Source of the DNA: Candidatus Kuenenia stuttgartensis
GTDB taxonomy: Bacteria; Planctomycetota; Planctomycetia; Planctomycetales; Planctomycetaceae
Assembly: GCA_945861465.1 (NCBI GenBank)
Contig: CAMAVB010000057.1
Span: 1-34,328, forward strand
Direction of reading: 5' to 3'
Length of the DNA: 34,328 nt
Numbering within the stretch: position 1 is the stretch's first letter; each line of letters opens with the position of its first letter. Shown one piece after another: positions 25,276 to 33,660 of this stretch. The notes beneath the pieces are model-generated. The model was not told where the DNA came from, ran no database searches, and saw only the letters and a program-made list of their open reading frames with translations. A program made the translations under genes and the position numbers.

Positions 25276-26598
25276 TCAGACATTGTCGAGCCCGTGTTCC
25301 GCCAGCAAAATCGTTTCCAGATGCTGTCTCACGGCCAGAACTTCCACACCCCGTACCACATCGTTGGCAAACGCAAAGATTAACATCGTCCTTGCCTGAT
25401 CTGCAGGAATGCCGCGTGAACGCAGATAGTAAATGGCCTGCTCATCCAGCTCTCCCACCGTGGCTCCATGAGTGCAGCGGACGTCGTCGGCATAGATTTC
25501 CAGCTGCGGCTTTGTGTCCACAATCGCATCGTCCGACAGCAGCAGCGCCTGATTGCTCTGCTTCGCGTCGGTCTTCTGAGCGTCCTGATGGACGTAAATC
25601 TTCCCGTTGAAAACGCCTTTCGAACGGCCGTCCAGAATACCCTTGTAGATTTCAAAGCTTTTGCAATGAGCTCGCGCGTGATCGATTCGCGTGCGACAAT
25701 CCATGTGCTGATCGCCGACGGGCATGTAAAGCCCGTTGAGAGTACACTGGGCTCGTTCGCCGTTGAGCATGCAATTCAGCTCATTGCGACTCAGATCACC
25801 GCCAAAGGAAAAGTAGTGCGAACTGAAGTGACTGCCTGCCTGCTGATCGACCTGAGTCGTCGCCAGGTGCAGGGCGTTCAGCTGCTCATGCTGCAATTTG
25901 TGATGGTCGAAGTGAGCAGATTCGTGAAGTTCCACTTCCGTCACCGCATTGGTGAAATAGCTGGCTCCCTCCAGTCCTCGAAAGCTTTCGATCAGAGTGG
26001 CCCGACTGTTCTTTCCGATGGAGATCAGATTCCGCGGATGACTGACTGCCGGTTCGTCCGTGACGGAAAGAAAAATCAGATGAAACGGTCGATCGACGAT
26101 CATGTCATCCGGCACAACAATGTTGGCTCCATCTTCGACAAATGCCGTGTTCAAGGCGATGAACGCAGAATTCTCGCAGTCAAAATGCTGCCCCACGCGA
26201 GACTCGATGGACTGCGGATGTGTGAGAATGGATTGAGCCACGCTTTCCGCGATGACGCCGTTGGGCAATTCATGCAAGTAAGACCATTGAGCAGCATAGC
26301 GGCCATTGATAAAGACCAGCCGATGAAACTGCTCATCCAGAATGGCGTCGTTTACCAGGCTCTCGATTCGCGATGCAGGGATCTCAGCCGACTCAGCAAT
26401 TTTGTAGGTACGCGCCGCGAACGGCGCGATGTTGGTGAAGCGCCAGTCTTCGTCACGAGTTGTCGGGATGCCAAGAGTCGTAAACTGGTTCAGAGCCCGT
26501 TCGCTCAGCTCTCGCAGCCATACAGGAAAGGTGTCGCCCCGAGCGTCATTGAGCCGCTGGTACGCATCCTGATAAGCATCTGTTTCGGTGGCAATCAT
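25276..26598 (-). CDS. sufD: Fe-S cluster assembly protein SufD
   Basis: A 440-residue SufBD-family protein that pairs with SufB to form the scaffold activated by SufC. The beta-helix core is visible from about 130 to 360, and the C-terminal part has the family segment HGATVGELDEQAIYYLRSRG, preceded by IVDTKPQLEIYADDVRC. The N-terminal helical part (DAYQRLNDARG ... RDEDWRFTNIAPF) carries the typical RxEDWRxT motif. The start is ATG 26598 with AAAGAG 6 nt upstream. It lies 104 bp downstream of sufC, same strand. Confidence 0.93.
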   Translation of the reverse strand: MIATETDAYQDAYQRLNDARGDTFPVWLRELSERALNQFTTLGIPTTRDEDWRFTNIAPFAARTYKIAESAEIPASRIESLVNDAILDEQFHRLVFINGRYAAQWSYLHELPNGVIAESVAQSILTHPQSIESRVGQHFDCENSAFIALNTAFVEDGANIVVPDDMIVDRPFHLIFLSVTDEPAVSHPRNLISIGKNSRATLIESFRGLEGASYFTNAVTEVELHESAHFDHHKLQHEQLNALHLATTQVDQQAGSHFSSHYFSFGGDLSRNELNCMLNGERAQCTLNGLYMPVGDQHMDCRTRIDHARAHCKSFEIYKGILDGRSKGVFNGKIYVHQDAQKTDAKQSNQALLLSDDAIVDTKPQLEIYADDVRCTHGATVGELDEQAIYYLRSRGIPADQARTMLIFAFANDVVRGVEVLAVRQHLETILLAEHGLDNV

Positions 26599-26702
26599 TG
26601 TAAGCTCTTTCAAAATCCCGGAAGCAGCGTGACCCGTGGGCCGCGAACGTCTCGACCGAATTTTCCGGGGCTGGGTTGTCTGTCAACAGTCTTTCCTGGA
26701 CG

Positions 26703-27473
26703 CTACACAGCGGCTGCAGATGCGGCTGCCGAATGCGTCTCCAGGAACCCATAGCCCTTGTCTTCCAGTTCGAGAGCCAGAGTTCTGTCACCTGATCGCA
26801 CGATTCGTCCTTCAGCCAGCACATGCACCTGGTCAGGTACGATATAATCCAGCAATCGCTGATAATGCGTCACGACAATGATCGCCCTGTCAGGACCACG
26901 CAGAGTATTCACTCCGTCCGCCACAATTCGCAGCGCGTCAATGTCCAGGCCCGAATCTGTTTCATCCAGCACAGCCAGCTTTGGCTGCAGCATGGCCATC
27001 TGAAGAATCTCGTTACGCTTTTTCTCTCCGCCGGAAAAGCCTTCGTTGACCGACCGTTCCATCATGCTCTTGTCCATGCCCAGCAACTGCATGTTTTCCT
27101 TGAGCAGTTTCAGAAAACTGGTCGTGTCGATCAGCGGCTGGCCATGCTGCTTGCGGACTGCATTCATTGCGGCCTTGAGGAAATATTTGTTACTGACGCC
27201 CGGGATCTCGATCGGATACTGGTAGGCCAGAAAGAGTCCTGCGGCGGCACGCTGTTCGATGTTCATTTCGAGCAGATTCTGGCCGTTGTAAAGGATTTCT
27301 CCCTGAGTGACCTCATAGTCTTCACGACCGGCCAGTACGTGGGCGAGCGTACTTTTTCCAGAACCGTTCGGTCCCATGATGGCATGAACTTCGCCGACGT
27401 TCACCTGCAGATTGATGCCGCGCAGGATGTCCTTGTCTTCGGACTTCGCGTGTAAGTTCTTGATTTCCAGCAT
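26703..27473 (-). CDS. sufC: Fe-S cluster assembly ATPase SufC
   Basis: A 256-residue ABC ATPase that drives SufBCD. Walker A GPNGSGKST is at 34-42. The Q-loop region is YQYPIEIPGV, the signature FSGGEKKRNE and Walker B LAVLDETDSGLDID, with the SufC-specific ETDSGLD form. The H-loop is VVTHYQRLLDYI. There are no membrane segments. The C-terminus has a short alanine-rich extension beyond the usual 248-250 residues. It sits between sufB (103 bp) and sufD (104 bp), all on the minus strand. Confidence 0.95.
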   Translation of the reverse strand: MLEIKNLHAKSEDKDILRGINLQVNVGEVHAIMGPNGSGKSTLAHVLAGREDYEVTQGEILYNGQNLLEMNIEQRAAAGLFLAYQYPIEIPGVSNKYFLKAAMNAVRKQHGQPLIDTTSFLKLLKENMQLLGMDKSMMERSVNEGFSGGEKKRNEILQMAMLQPKLAVLDETDSGLDIDALRIVADGVNTLRGPDRAIIVVTHYQRLLDYIVPDQVHVLAEGRIVRSGDRTLALELEDKGYGFLETHSAAASAAAV

Positions 27474-27576
27474 GATGATTCTTTCGTAGGAAGTGTTCAG
27501 GGGGTGGAGGAAAACGAAGGGAGCCGAGCGGCAGGCTTTCGTCGTGCGAAAGTCGCTGTTCTATTCTCGCCCAATC

Positions 27577-29022
27577 TCAGCCAACGCTGCCTTCGAGACT
27601 GACGCTCAGCAGCTTTCTCGCCTCAACCGCAAATTCCATCGGCAGCACGTCGTAAACTTCCTTGCAGAAGCCGTTGACGATCATGTTGACCGCGTCCTCG
27701 GTCTTGAGACCTCGCTGTCGACAGTAATAGATCTGATCTTCACCCACCTTGGACGTGGATGCTTCGTGTTCCACTTTGGCCGTCGTATTCCGGACCTGGA
27801 TATACGGAAACGTGTGAGCTCCGCAACGGTCACCGATCAGCAGTGAGTCGCACTGAGAAAAGTTGCGCGCGTTCGTGGCACCCTTTAGAATCTTCACCTG
27901 ACCGCGGTAACTGTTCTGTCCGAATCCAGCCGAGATGCCTTTGGAGATGATCGTGCTTTTTGTATTCTTCCCGATGTGAATCATCTTTGTGCCGGTATCG
28001 GCCTGCTGATGATTGGCGGTCACGGCGACGGAATAGAATTCGCCTACAGAATTGTCACCCTGCAGAATGACACTCGGATACTTCCATGTGATTGCAGAAC
28101 CGGTCTCCACCTGCGTCCACGAGATTTTTGAGTTGTCTCCGCGGCAGGCACCACGCTTGGTTACAAAGTTGTAGATTCCTCCCTTGCCATCCGCGTCACC
28201 GGGATACCAGTTCTGGACGGTGGAATACTTGATCTGTGCGTCTTTCATCGCGACGAGCTCCACCACTGCGGCATGCAACTGATTTTCGTCACGCTTCGGA
28301 GCTGTGCAGCCTTCCAGATAGCTTACGTAACTGCCTTCCTCGGCAATGATCAGTGTTCGCTCAAACTGCCCGGTGTTCTGCGCGTTGATTCGGAAGTACG
28401 TTGACAGTTCCAGCGGGCACCGCACGCCCTTCGGGATGAAGCAGAACGAACCGTCGCTGAAGACGGCTGAGTTCAGTGCGGCGAAGAAGTTGTCCGAATA
28501 CGGGACGACCGAACCGAGATACTGCTTCACCAGTTCCGGATACTTGTGTACGGCCTCGGAAAACGGACCGAAGATCACCCCATGCTCTTCCAGGGTGGCC
28601 TTGTAAGTCGTGGCCACGGACACGCTGTCAAAGACCGCATCGACGGCCACTCCCGCCAGAGCTTTTTGCTCTTCCAGCGGAATCCCCAGCTTCTCGTAAG
28701 TCTCCAGCAGACGCGGATCGACTTCATCAAGGCTGTTGAGTTTAATCTGCTGCTTCGGCGCAGAATAGTAAATGGAATCCTGATAACGGATCGGAGGATA
28801 CTTGACATTGTGCCATGTGGGCTCCTTCAGGGTCAACCAGTGCCGGTATGCTTTTAACCGCCATTCCAGAAGCCAGCCGGGCTCGTTCTTTTTCGACGAG
28901 ATCAACCGCACCACGTCTTCGTTCAGGCCAGGGGCAATCGCATCCGCTTCGATGTCCGTCACGAAGCCGTGCTTGTACTCACGCTGCGAGTACTCTTCGA
29001 GCAATGCGTTATCCGTTGACAT
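27577..29022 (-). CDS. sufB: Fe-S cluster assembly protein SufB
   Basis: A 481-residue scaffold subunit of SufBCD. The beta-helix domain spans about 170-400 ([32 protein letters not shown]-like [16 protein letters not shown]). The conserved C-terminal cysteine used in cluster building is in the [22 protein letters not shown] region, and the terminal segment [15 protein letters not shown] is typical. Length matches family norms (about 470-490). The ATG at 29020-29022 has GAGGGG 8 nt upstream. It lies 24 bp after the sufA gene. Confidence 0.95.
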   Translation of the reverse strand: MSTDNALLEEYSQREYKHGFVTDIEADAIAPGLNEDVVRLISSKKNEPGWLLEWRLKAYRHWLTLKEPTWHNVKYPPIRYQDSIYYSAPKQQIKLNSLDEVDPRLLETYEKLGIPLEEQKALAGVAVDAVFDSVSVATTYKATLEEHGVIFGPFSEAVHKYPELVKQYLGSVVPYSDNFFAALNSAVFSDGSFCFIPKGVRCPLELSTYFRINAQNTGQFERTLIIAEEGSYVSYLEGCTAPKRDENQLHAAVVELVAMKDAQIKYSTVQNWYPGDADGKGGIYNFVTKRGACRGDNSKISWTQVETGSAITWKYPSVILQGDNSVGEFYSVAVTANHQQADTGTKMIHIGKNTKSTIISKGISAGFGQNSYRGQVKILKGATNARNFSQCDSLLIGDRCGAHTFPYIQVRNTTAKVEHEASTSKVGEDQIYYCRQRGLKTEDAVNMIVNGFCKEVYDVLPMEFAVEARKLLSVSLEGSVG

Positions 29023-29046
29023 GTCCGTATCCCCTCATGTCGATCA

Positions 29047-29379
29047 TTAGGCCGAGAAAGAACTGCCGCAACCACAGGACTTTGTGGCGTTGGGGTTGCT
29101 GAAGACAAACCCACGTTTGTCGAGACTCTCGTGGAAATCAATCTCGGTGCCGTCCAGAAACAATGCACTCTTCTTATCAACCGCCACGCGAACACCATGC
29201 ATCTCGACCAGCAGGTCAGCGTCTTCGTTGACCGTGTTGTCGAACTCCAGCTGATATTCGAAACCGCTGCAGCCGCCGCCCTTCACACCCACGCGGAGCG
29301 CGATCGTGTCCGGCATCTGCTGCTCGACAATGACCTTCTTGAACTCGCGTGCGGCACTTGCCGTGATTTTGACTGACAT
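29047..29379 (-). CDS. sufA: A-type iron-sulfur carrier (SufA/ErpA/IscA family)
   Basis: A 110-residue carrier that takes clusters from SufBCD to apo-targets. The three cluster-binding cysteines are Cys37 (GGGCSGF), Cys102 and Cys104 (SCGCGSSF), as the family requires. The C-terminal FVFSNPNATKSCGCG segment is typical of the whole A-type family, so SufA versus ErpA cannot be separated by sequence alone; the operon context favours SufA. The ATG at 29379 has GGAGA upstream. It lies 19 bp after the ferredoxin gene. Confidence 0.92.
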   Translation of the reverse strand: MSVKITASAAREFKKVIVEQQMPDTIALRVGVKGGGCSGFEYQLEFDNTVNEDADLLVEMHGVRVAVDKKSALFLDGTEIDFHESLDKRGFVFSNPNATKSCGCGSSFSA

Positions 29380-29398
29380 CTTGAGATCTCCTGTATTC

Positions 29399-29677
29399 TT
29401 AAACTGGCTTCATGACGTTTCGGGGTTCAAGGATTGAAGGACTCTGCCGCGCCATCGTGGCATTCAGATCACGAAATGGTGCCCATTCCAGCGGGAGACG
29501 ATCCTCATGAAAAATCGCGTCCGCCGGACAGGCTGGCACACACGATTCACAGTCGATGCAATCCTGCGGATCGATATACAGCATCCTTCGACCCTCGTGA
29601 AAACAATTGGCCGGACAAACGACGACGCAGTCGGTGTACCTGCAGTCACAGCATGGTTGAGCAACAACGTGAGTCAT
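29399..29677 (-). CDS. 7Fe-type (3Fe-4S/4Fe-4S) ferredoxin
   Basis: A 92-residue ferredoxin. Cysteines at 9, 12, 17, 21, 25 and at 40, 43, 46, 50 match the pattern of Azotobacter-type 7Fe ferredoxins (FdxA/FdI, shifted by one residue), with CVVVCPANCFHEG and CIDCESCVPACPADAIF. It is a soluble electron carrier; at the head of a SUF operon it could supply electrons for cluster assembly, which is inference. The ATG at 29675-29677 with AAGGG 10 nt upstream fits the start of the fold; an upstream in-frame start adds 17 residues not found in relatives. It is divergent from the sigma-54 activator. Confidence 0.88.
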   Translation of the reverse strand: MTHVVAQPCCDCRYTDCVVVCPANCFHEGRRMLYIDPQDCIDCESCVPACPADAIFHEDRLPLEWAPFRDLNATMARQSPSILEPRNVMKPV

Positions 29678-29981
29678 GGGATAGTCGCCCTTGAAGTGTT
29701 TGCGGCCGACACTTTCCAACGCAACCACTGTGCCGTGAATTCAATTAAGTCAGGCGGTGCGCATAACTCGTTTTCCAGAAGGCTCTTAAGATGGATTCTG
29801 TCGCAGACGCTATTTGCTTCAGAATCACCATATTTGGTCGTTCCGAATGCCCATGCCGACCCTCTTTGGGTAGACTCATACGGAAATTGCTGGCCTGAAC
29901 CCCACAAAATGCGAGTTATTTCAGGGAAACTACCACAAAAGGCGCTAGTGTGACCATATTTCGTCAGACAGCGGTATTTCG
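29678..29981. promoter_or_regulatory. Divergent promoter region, SUF operon and sigma-54 activator
   Basis: The 304 bp separate the first SUF-operon gene (minus) from the activator (plus), and both promoters must be here. I found no convincing GG-N10-GC sigma-54 element, no SufR/IscR-like palindrome and no other operator. Confidence 0.45.
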
Positions 29982-32165
29982 ATGACTTTACCCACTGCCG
30001 TTGTGCCGCCTAAGCACGGGGATTATGAGCGACTGGTCGAGCAGATGCTTGAACAGCTCAACATGGGGCACAGCTTCAACGATCTGTTCGACTCGGTCTA
30101 TAGCCAGCTGCATGGCATCGTGCCGTACAACCGGATCGCGGTCGCTCTGCTGGAGGAACCGGGCGACGTGCTGCGGCTTGCGTCCTGTCGATCTGACGGT
30201 GAAGTGAGGCTGAAAATTGGCTACGCCGCGCGACTGGCTGGTTCAACGCTGGCTCCGCTGCTGGCCACAGGTCAGCCGCGCATCATCAATGATCTGGACG
30301 ACTACCTTTACCGGACACCTCAATCTGTATCGACCGAGCTGATTTGTCGGGAAGGAATGAAATCGAGTCTGACCTTGCCGCTGCTCGCGAATGGCAAACC
30401 GATTGGTGTGATCTTCTTCTCCAGCCGCGAAGCAGGTACCTACACGGACCAGCACGCAGTCCTGCTTCGTCGCCTGGCGGGTCACATTGCCATTAGTCTG
30501 GAGAAGACTCAGCTGATCAGTGAGCTGCAGCGGAAGAATCAGGAGTTGGCGGCGGCGAACAGATCGAAGGACGGATTTCTGGAGACTCTGCAGCAGGAGG
30601 TTGATAAACAGACACAGCAACTGCGACATTCCGAATCCCGCTATCGATTGCTGGTGGAGTTTGGCGAAGTCGTCAATTCCAGTCTCAACATTCGCACGAT
30701 CTTTGAGCATGCCGCCGATCAGATCTACCGACTACTCAGGTGTGACCGCGTGAGCCTGTTGCTGGCCGGACACGAGTCCGCTCGCAGCGAACTGGCAGTG
30801 GAGATTGTTTCCGAACGCCGGAGACTGACGGAAACCGCCGTGCAGCCGCACTCGGGTTCGGCCTTTCACTGGGTCATGCAGCATCGAGTGCCGCACGTGG
30901 TTCGTTCACTGAAAAGTTCCCATTCGTTTCCAGACGATCAGAAACTCTGGGAGGCGGGTTATGCGTCGAAAGTTTTCCTGCCGTTGGCCACTCGTAATCA
31001 ATGCCTCGGAGTGCTGGGAATCGCGTCGCGGCAGTCGGAGGCGCCCGATCATTGGGATCTGGAGCTGCTGAATGAAGCCTGCGGGCAGCTGGCGATTTCG
31101 GTCGATAATGCCGCAGCTTATGGCGAAATTGATCGGCTGAAAGGAGAACTCCAGCAGCAGAATATTTATCTGCGCGATGAAATTCGGACGGACAAGGACT
31201 TTGGAAATATCATTGGCGACAGTCGAGCCATGCAGCAGGTGCGCGTGGCGATTGAGCAAGTTGCGCAGACGGATTCTACAGTACTGATCCTTGGGGAAAC
31301 CGGCACCGGAAAAGAACTGATCGCCAGAGCGATCCATGATTTCAGTTCCCGGCGTGATGAACTTCTGGTGAAAGTGAACTGTGCTTCGCTGGCTCCGAAT
31401 CTGATTCCCAGTGAGCTGTTCGGCCATGAAGCCGGCGCCTTTACGGGTGCGACCGAGCGTCGTCGAGGTCGCTTCGAGCTGGCTCACCGCGGCAGCATTT
31501 TTCTGGATGAGATTTCGGAAGTTCCGATCGAGACACAGGTGCTGCTGCTGCGAGTGCTGCAGGAACGCACGATCGAACGCGTCGGTGGCAGTGAGCCGAT
31601 TCAGATCGACGTGCGTGTGATCGCGGCGACGAATCGGGACCTGAAGCTGCACTCCGAATCGGGCCGGTTTCGAGAAGATCTGTATTACCGGCTGCACGTC
31701 TTCCCGATCCGCGTTCCACCTCTGCGTGAGCGGCGGGAGGACATTCCTTCGCTGCTGAATCATTTCATCGGACGATTCTCGGTGCACATGAACAAGTCGA
31801 TTACGCGAGTGGATCGTCGCACAATGGAACTGATGATGAGCTACAACTGGCCGGGCAACGTGCGTGAGCTGGAGAACATTATTGAGCGGGCCATGATCAT
31901 CAGTCAGGGGGATACTCTGGTGATTGACGAATCCTGGCTGTACGGACGCCCGTCACTCAGCTCAGAACCGCCCGGCATGATTGCTGGAAGATCTCTGGCG
32001 GAGATCGAGCGTCAGATTATTCTGGACACCCTGAGCCGCTGTCACGGGAAAATTTATGGCCCCGACGGCGCCGCGGCCGAGTTGAAGCTCAAGCCCACCA
32101 CGCTTTACGGGAAAATGCGAAAGCACAAAATCAAAAGCACCCGCCAGCACGCTTCCGAGAAATGA
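29982..32165 (+). CDS. Sigma-54-dependent activator with two GAF domains (FhlA/NtrC-like)
   Basis: A 727-residue transcription activator. GAF1 about 20-175, a coiled coil about 176-222 ([17 protein letters not shown]), GAF2 about 225-385, AAA+ core about 408-640, Fis-type helix-turn-helix at about 685-720. Walker A GETGTGKE is at 438-445 and the sigma-54 contact loop GAFTGA at 485-490. Walker B is IFLDE (506-510) and [13 protein letters not shown] is the family motif near the end of AAA+. The HTH region reads [27 protein letters not shown], close to FhlA. Paired GAF domains normally sense a small ligand such as formate, nitric oxide or a redox cue, and no receiver domain is present. It is divergent from the SUF operon, so regulation of iron-sulfur assembly is possible but not shown. 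Confidence 0.93.
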   Translation: MTLPTAVVPPKHGDYERLVEQMLEQLNMGHSFNDLFDSVYSQLHGIVPYNRIAVALLEEPGDVLRLASCRSDGEVRLKIGYAARLAGSTLAPLLATGQPRIINDLDDYLYRTPQSVSTELICREGMKSSLTLPLLANGKPIGVIFFSSREAGTYTDQHAVLLRRLAGHIAISLEKTQLISELQRKNQELAAANRSKDGFLETLQQEVDKQTQQLRHSESRYRLLVEFGEVVNSSLNIRTIFEHAADQIYRLLRCDRVSLLLAGHESARSELAVEIVSERRRLTETAVQPHSGSAFHWVMQHRVPHVVRSLKSSHSFPDDQKLWEAGYASKVFLPLATRNQCLGVLGIASRQSEAPDHWDLELLNEACGQLAISVDNAAAYGEIDRLKGELQQQNIYLRDEIRTDKDFGNIIGDSRAMQQVRVAIEQVAQTDSTVLILGETGTGKELIARAIHDFSSRRDELLVKVNCASLAPNLIPSELFGHEAGAFTGATERRRGRFELAHRGSIFLDEISEVPIETQVLLLRVLQERTIERVGGSEPIQIDVRVIAATNRDLKLHSESGRFREDLYYRLHVFPIRVPPLRERREDIPSLLNHFIGRFSVHMNKSITRVDRRTMELMMSYNWPGNVRELENIIERAMIISQGDTLVIDESWLYGRPSLSSEPPGMIAGRSLAEIERQIILDTLSRCHGKIYGPDGAAAELKLKPTTLYGKMRKHKIKSTRQHASEK

Positions 32166-32271
32166 ACAGATGCAGCGGCGTCTGCTAACTGGGCCAGATC
32201 AGGAACGGCATTTGGCCAGGACTTTCTGCCGGAAAGGACTTTCGCCGTAAGGCGAACCGCCCTGGGGCGCA

Positions 32272-32573
32272 CAGCGCCGTTTTCGGATACCATTGTTCGG
32301 CGATGTGCAGCTCAGTGGAGGGGTTGAGCAGTCTCGCAATGATCAGAATCAGTGAAGTGACATCCCACGGCACATGTCCGCGTCCTTCCGGAATCTCTTT
32401 GTCCAGAAACGTGTCGAGTTGCAGCGTCCGAATGAGATGCATCGCCAGCCACGGAACGCCAAACTGCCGCAGGTTCTCGACTCGCACGCCACCACTCGCT
32501 GCCGCAGCCCGATAGCAGTGCGATGCGATTCCACGAGCGCCCAGTATGCTGTGCGTCGTCCGTTCTCATGCTT
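32272..32573 (-). pseudogene. IS1634-family transposase N-terminal remnant with frameshift/deletion
   Basis: In one minus-strand frame (32573 down to about 32487) the text KHENGRRTAYWALVESHRTA and LRQRVVA matches the N-terminus of IS1634-type DDE transposases (K-x-G-K-x-x-x-YW-x-LVES-x-RT). From 32487 another frame continues with RVENLRQFGVPWLAMHLIRT, then RLLNPSTELHIAEQWYPKTAL, also typical of this family. About 25-30 expected residues between are lost, and homology ends at about 32272. The 5' side is cut by the palindrome beginning at 32576. None of the DDE catalytic residues remain. Confidence 0.75.
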
Positions 32574-32575
32574 AA

Positions 32576-32709
32576 AGTAAGCACTGGTGCAGAAGTAAGT
32601 TTGCATAAATCGTTTAACGGCGAGCCGTAGGCGTAGGCGAATCCAGCGTGCTTCCGCCTACGCCTACGGCTCGCCGTTAAACTAAAAAACTTCTGCACTG
32701 GTGCTTACT
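32576..32709. repeat. 134-bp nested palindrome, copy B of the GTTTAACGGCGAGCCG family
   Basis: The inner arms 32612-32639 and 32655-32682 are perfect 28-bp complements (GTTTAACGGCGAGCCGTAGG...) with a 15-base loop. An outer inverted pair AGTAAGCACTGGTGCAGAAG-like (32576-32596) against 32690-32709 encloses them. The inner palindrome is shared with 19783-19846 while the outer arms differ. It interrupts the IS1634 remnant and could be a non-autonomous element moved by a transposase in trans. Confidence 0.85.
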
Positions 32710-32883
32710 GTCGAATCAACATAGCGGGGATGTTATCACCGGTATTCACACCCGCCAGATACCAAGTTCTCACTACATCACGATTTCAGTTTCCAAACAC
32801 GGACGTCTTCAAAATATCACCTCAAAAACACGGCGAATAATTTTTCAGTCGACTCGAATTAAGTCACGTCTGGGGAAGTCGGG

Positions 32884-33063
32884 CTAACTCAACAGTTCGT
32901 CTAATTCCCCCGTGCTGTCTGCAAAAACTGGGCACTCGACACCCGTTCGGTTCAGCATGGTGACGAACAAATTGGACATGGGCACTTGATCGCTGAACTT
33001 TAAATACCTGCCATGCTTCAGCCCCATCGCGGCCCCACCCGCCAGTATCAACGGATAGGCTCG
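32884..33063 (-). pseudogene. C-terminal fragment of a DUF1552 protein
   Basis: The minus-strand frame reads AYPLILAGGAAMGLKHGRYL and ends FADSTGELDELLS with a TAG stop at 32884-32886. This matches the end of DUF1552 proteins: LPxxLAGGxxGxLKxGRH, PLANLxLxxLxxxGV, FxxSTG. The same frame stays open upstream to about 33189 but no longer looks like the family. In planctomycetes DUF1552 genes typically lie directly downstream of PSCyt1/DUF1592 cytochrome genes, and such a gene start is found here immediately upstream in another frame. Confidence 0.7.
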
Positions 33064-33157
33064 GATCATAAACCGTTGCAACACCTGGCTGACATAGGAC
33101 AGGTCCTCGCGATCCATGTCTGACGATTCGAACAGAATTCGGCGATGCGCGATGGGT

Positions 33158-33604
33158 GGCCATAGCATCGGGCGGCAAATCCCGCGCATAGTCCATTTCC
33201 AATCCCAGGAGACCCTGCGTCGTGTGTTGGTATTCGACGCGATTCAGTCGCCTCAGAACGACGCGCCCATCGGTCTTCTGACGCGCTGCCAATGCGACTT
33301 TCAGCGAACTGGAAACCCAGTCGGTAAAAGCAGAAAGTTCGTTGCCTGAGAGTTGAGGCTCATCTTTGGGTGGCATTTCGCTGGCATGCAGAACGTTCAG
33401 CACCTCGTGCCATGATTCGGTCACCGCACGGTCCTCGATCAGGTTAATCGAAAGGTTATCCAGACGAACGTTCGCTTCTTGAACCTCGGGGCCGTGGCAG
33501 CGAATGCAATGTGTTTGCAGGATTGGTAGGATATCCCGGCCGAACTGAATTTCATCTGCACTTATGAAACGCCTGGCCACGCCGCCATGCACGCCTACTG
33601 GCAA
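33158..33604 (-). pseudogene. N-terminal fragment of a planctomycete PSCyt1/DUF1587 cytochrome protein
   Basis: About 149 residues. The PSCyt1 domain shows a single haem-binding motif CIRCH in PILQTHCIRCHGPEVQ, then RLDNLSIN, SWHEVLNVLHASEMPPKDEPQ. DUF1587 starts with VLRRLNRVEYQHTTQGLLGL and stops at DLPPDAMA. The expected remaining 600 or more residues (DUF1592, DUF1588, DUF1585) are missing and the text changes frame into a DUF1552 tail. No signal peptide is visible before the domain: the frame opens with a TTG at 33604 and a short unrelated leader, so the 5' end may also be damaged. These proteins are thought to be periplasmic c-type cytochromes involved in degradation pathways of unknown substrate. 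Confidence 0.8.
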
Positions 33605-33660
33605 CCAGGCACGGTTAAGAAATGAACGTCACCAACAAGTCCTATTTGGAAAGTACTCGC

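Noticed and set aside
24708-25610. 300-codon plus-strand open frame
   Set aside because: Antisense to sufU and the end of sufD; arginine- and proline-rich shadow composition.
25468-26754. 428-codon plus-strand open frame over sufD
   Set aside because: Antisense shadow of a well-supported sufD; no family pattern.
26823-27455. 210-codon plus-strand open frame
   Set aside because: Antisense shadow of sufC.
29678-29981. Possible sigma-54 (-24/-12) promoter between the ferredoxin and activator genes
   Set aside because: No TGGCAC-N5-TTGC-like match on either strand; TGGCCTGAACC near 29893 lacks the GC element at the right distance.
30906-31787. 293-codon minus-strand open frame
   Set aside because: Antisense shadow of the sigma-54 activator's GAF2/AAA+ region.
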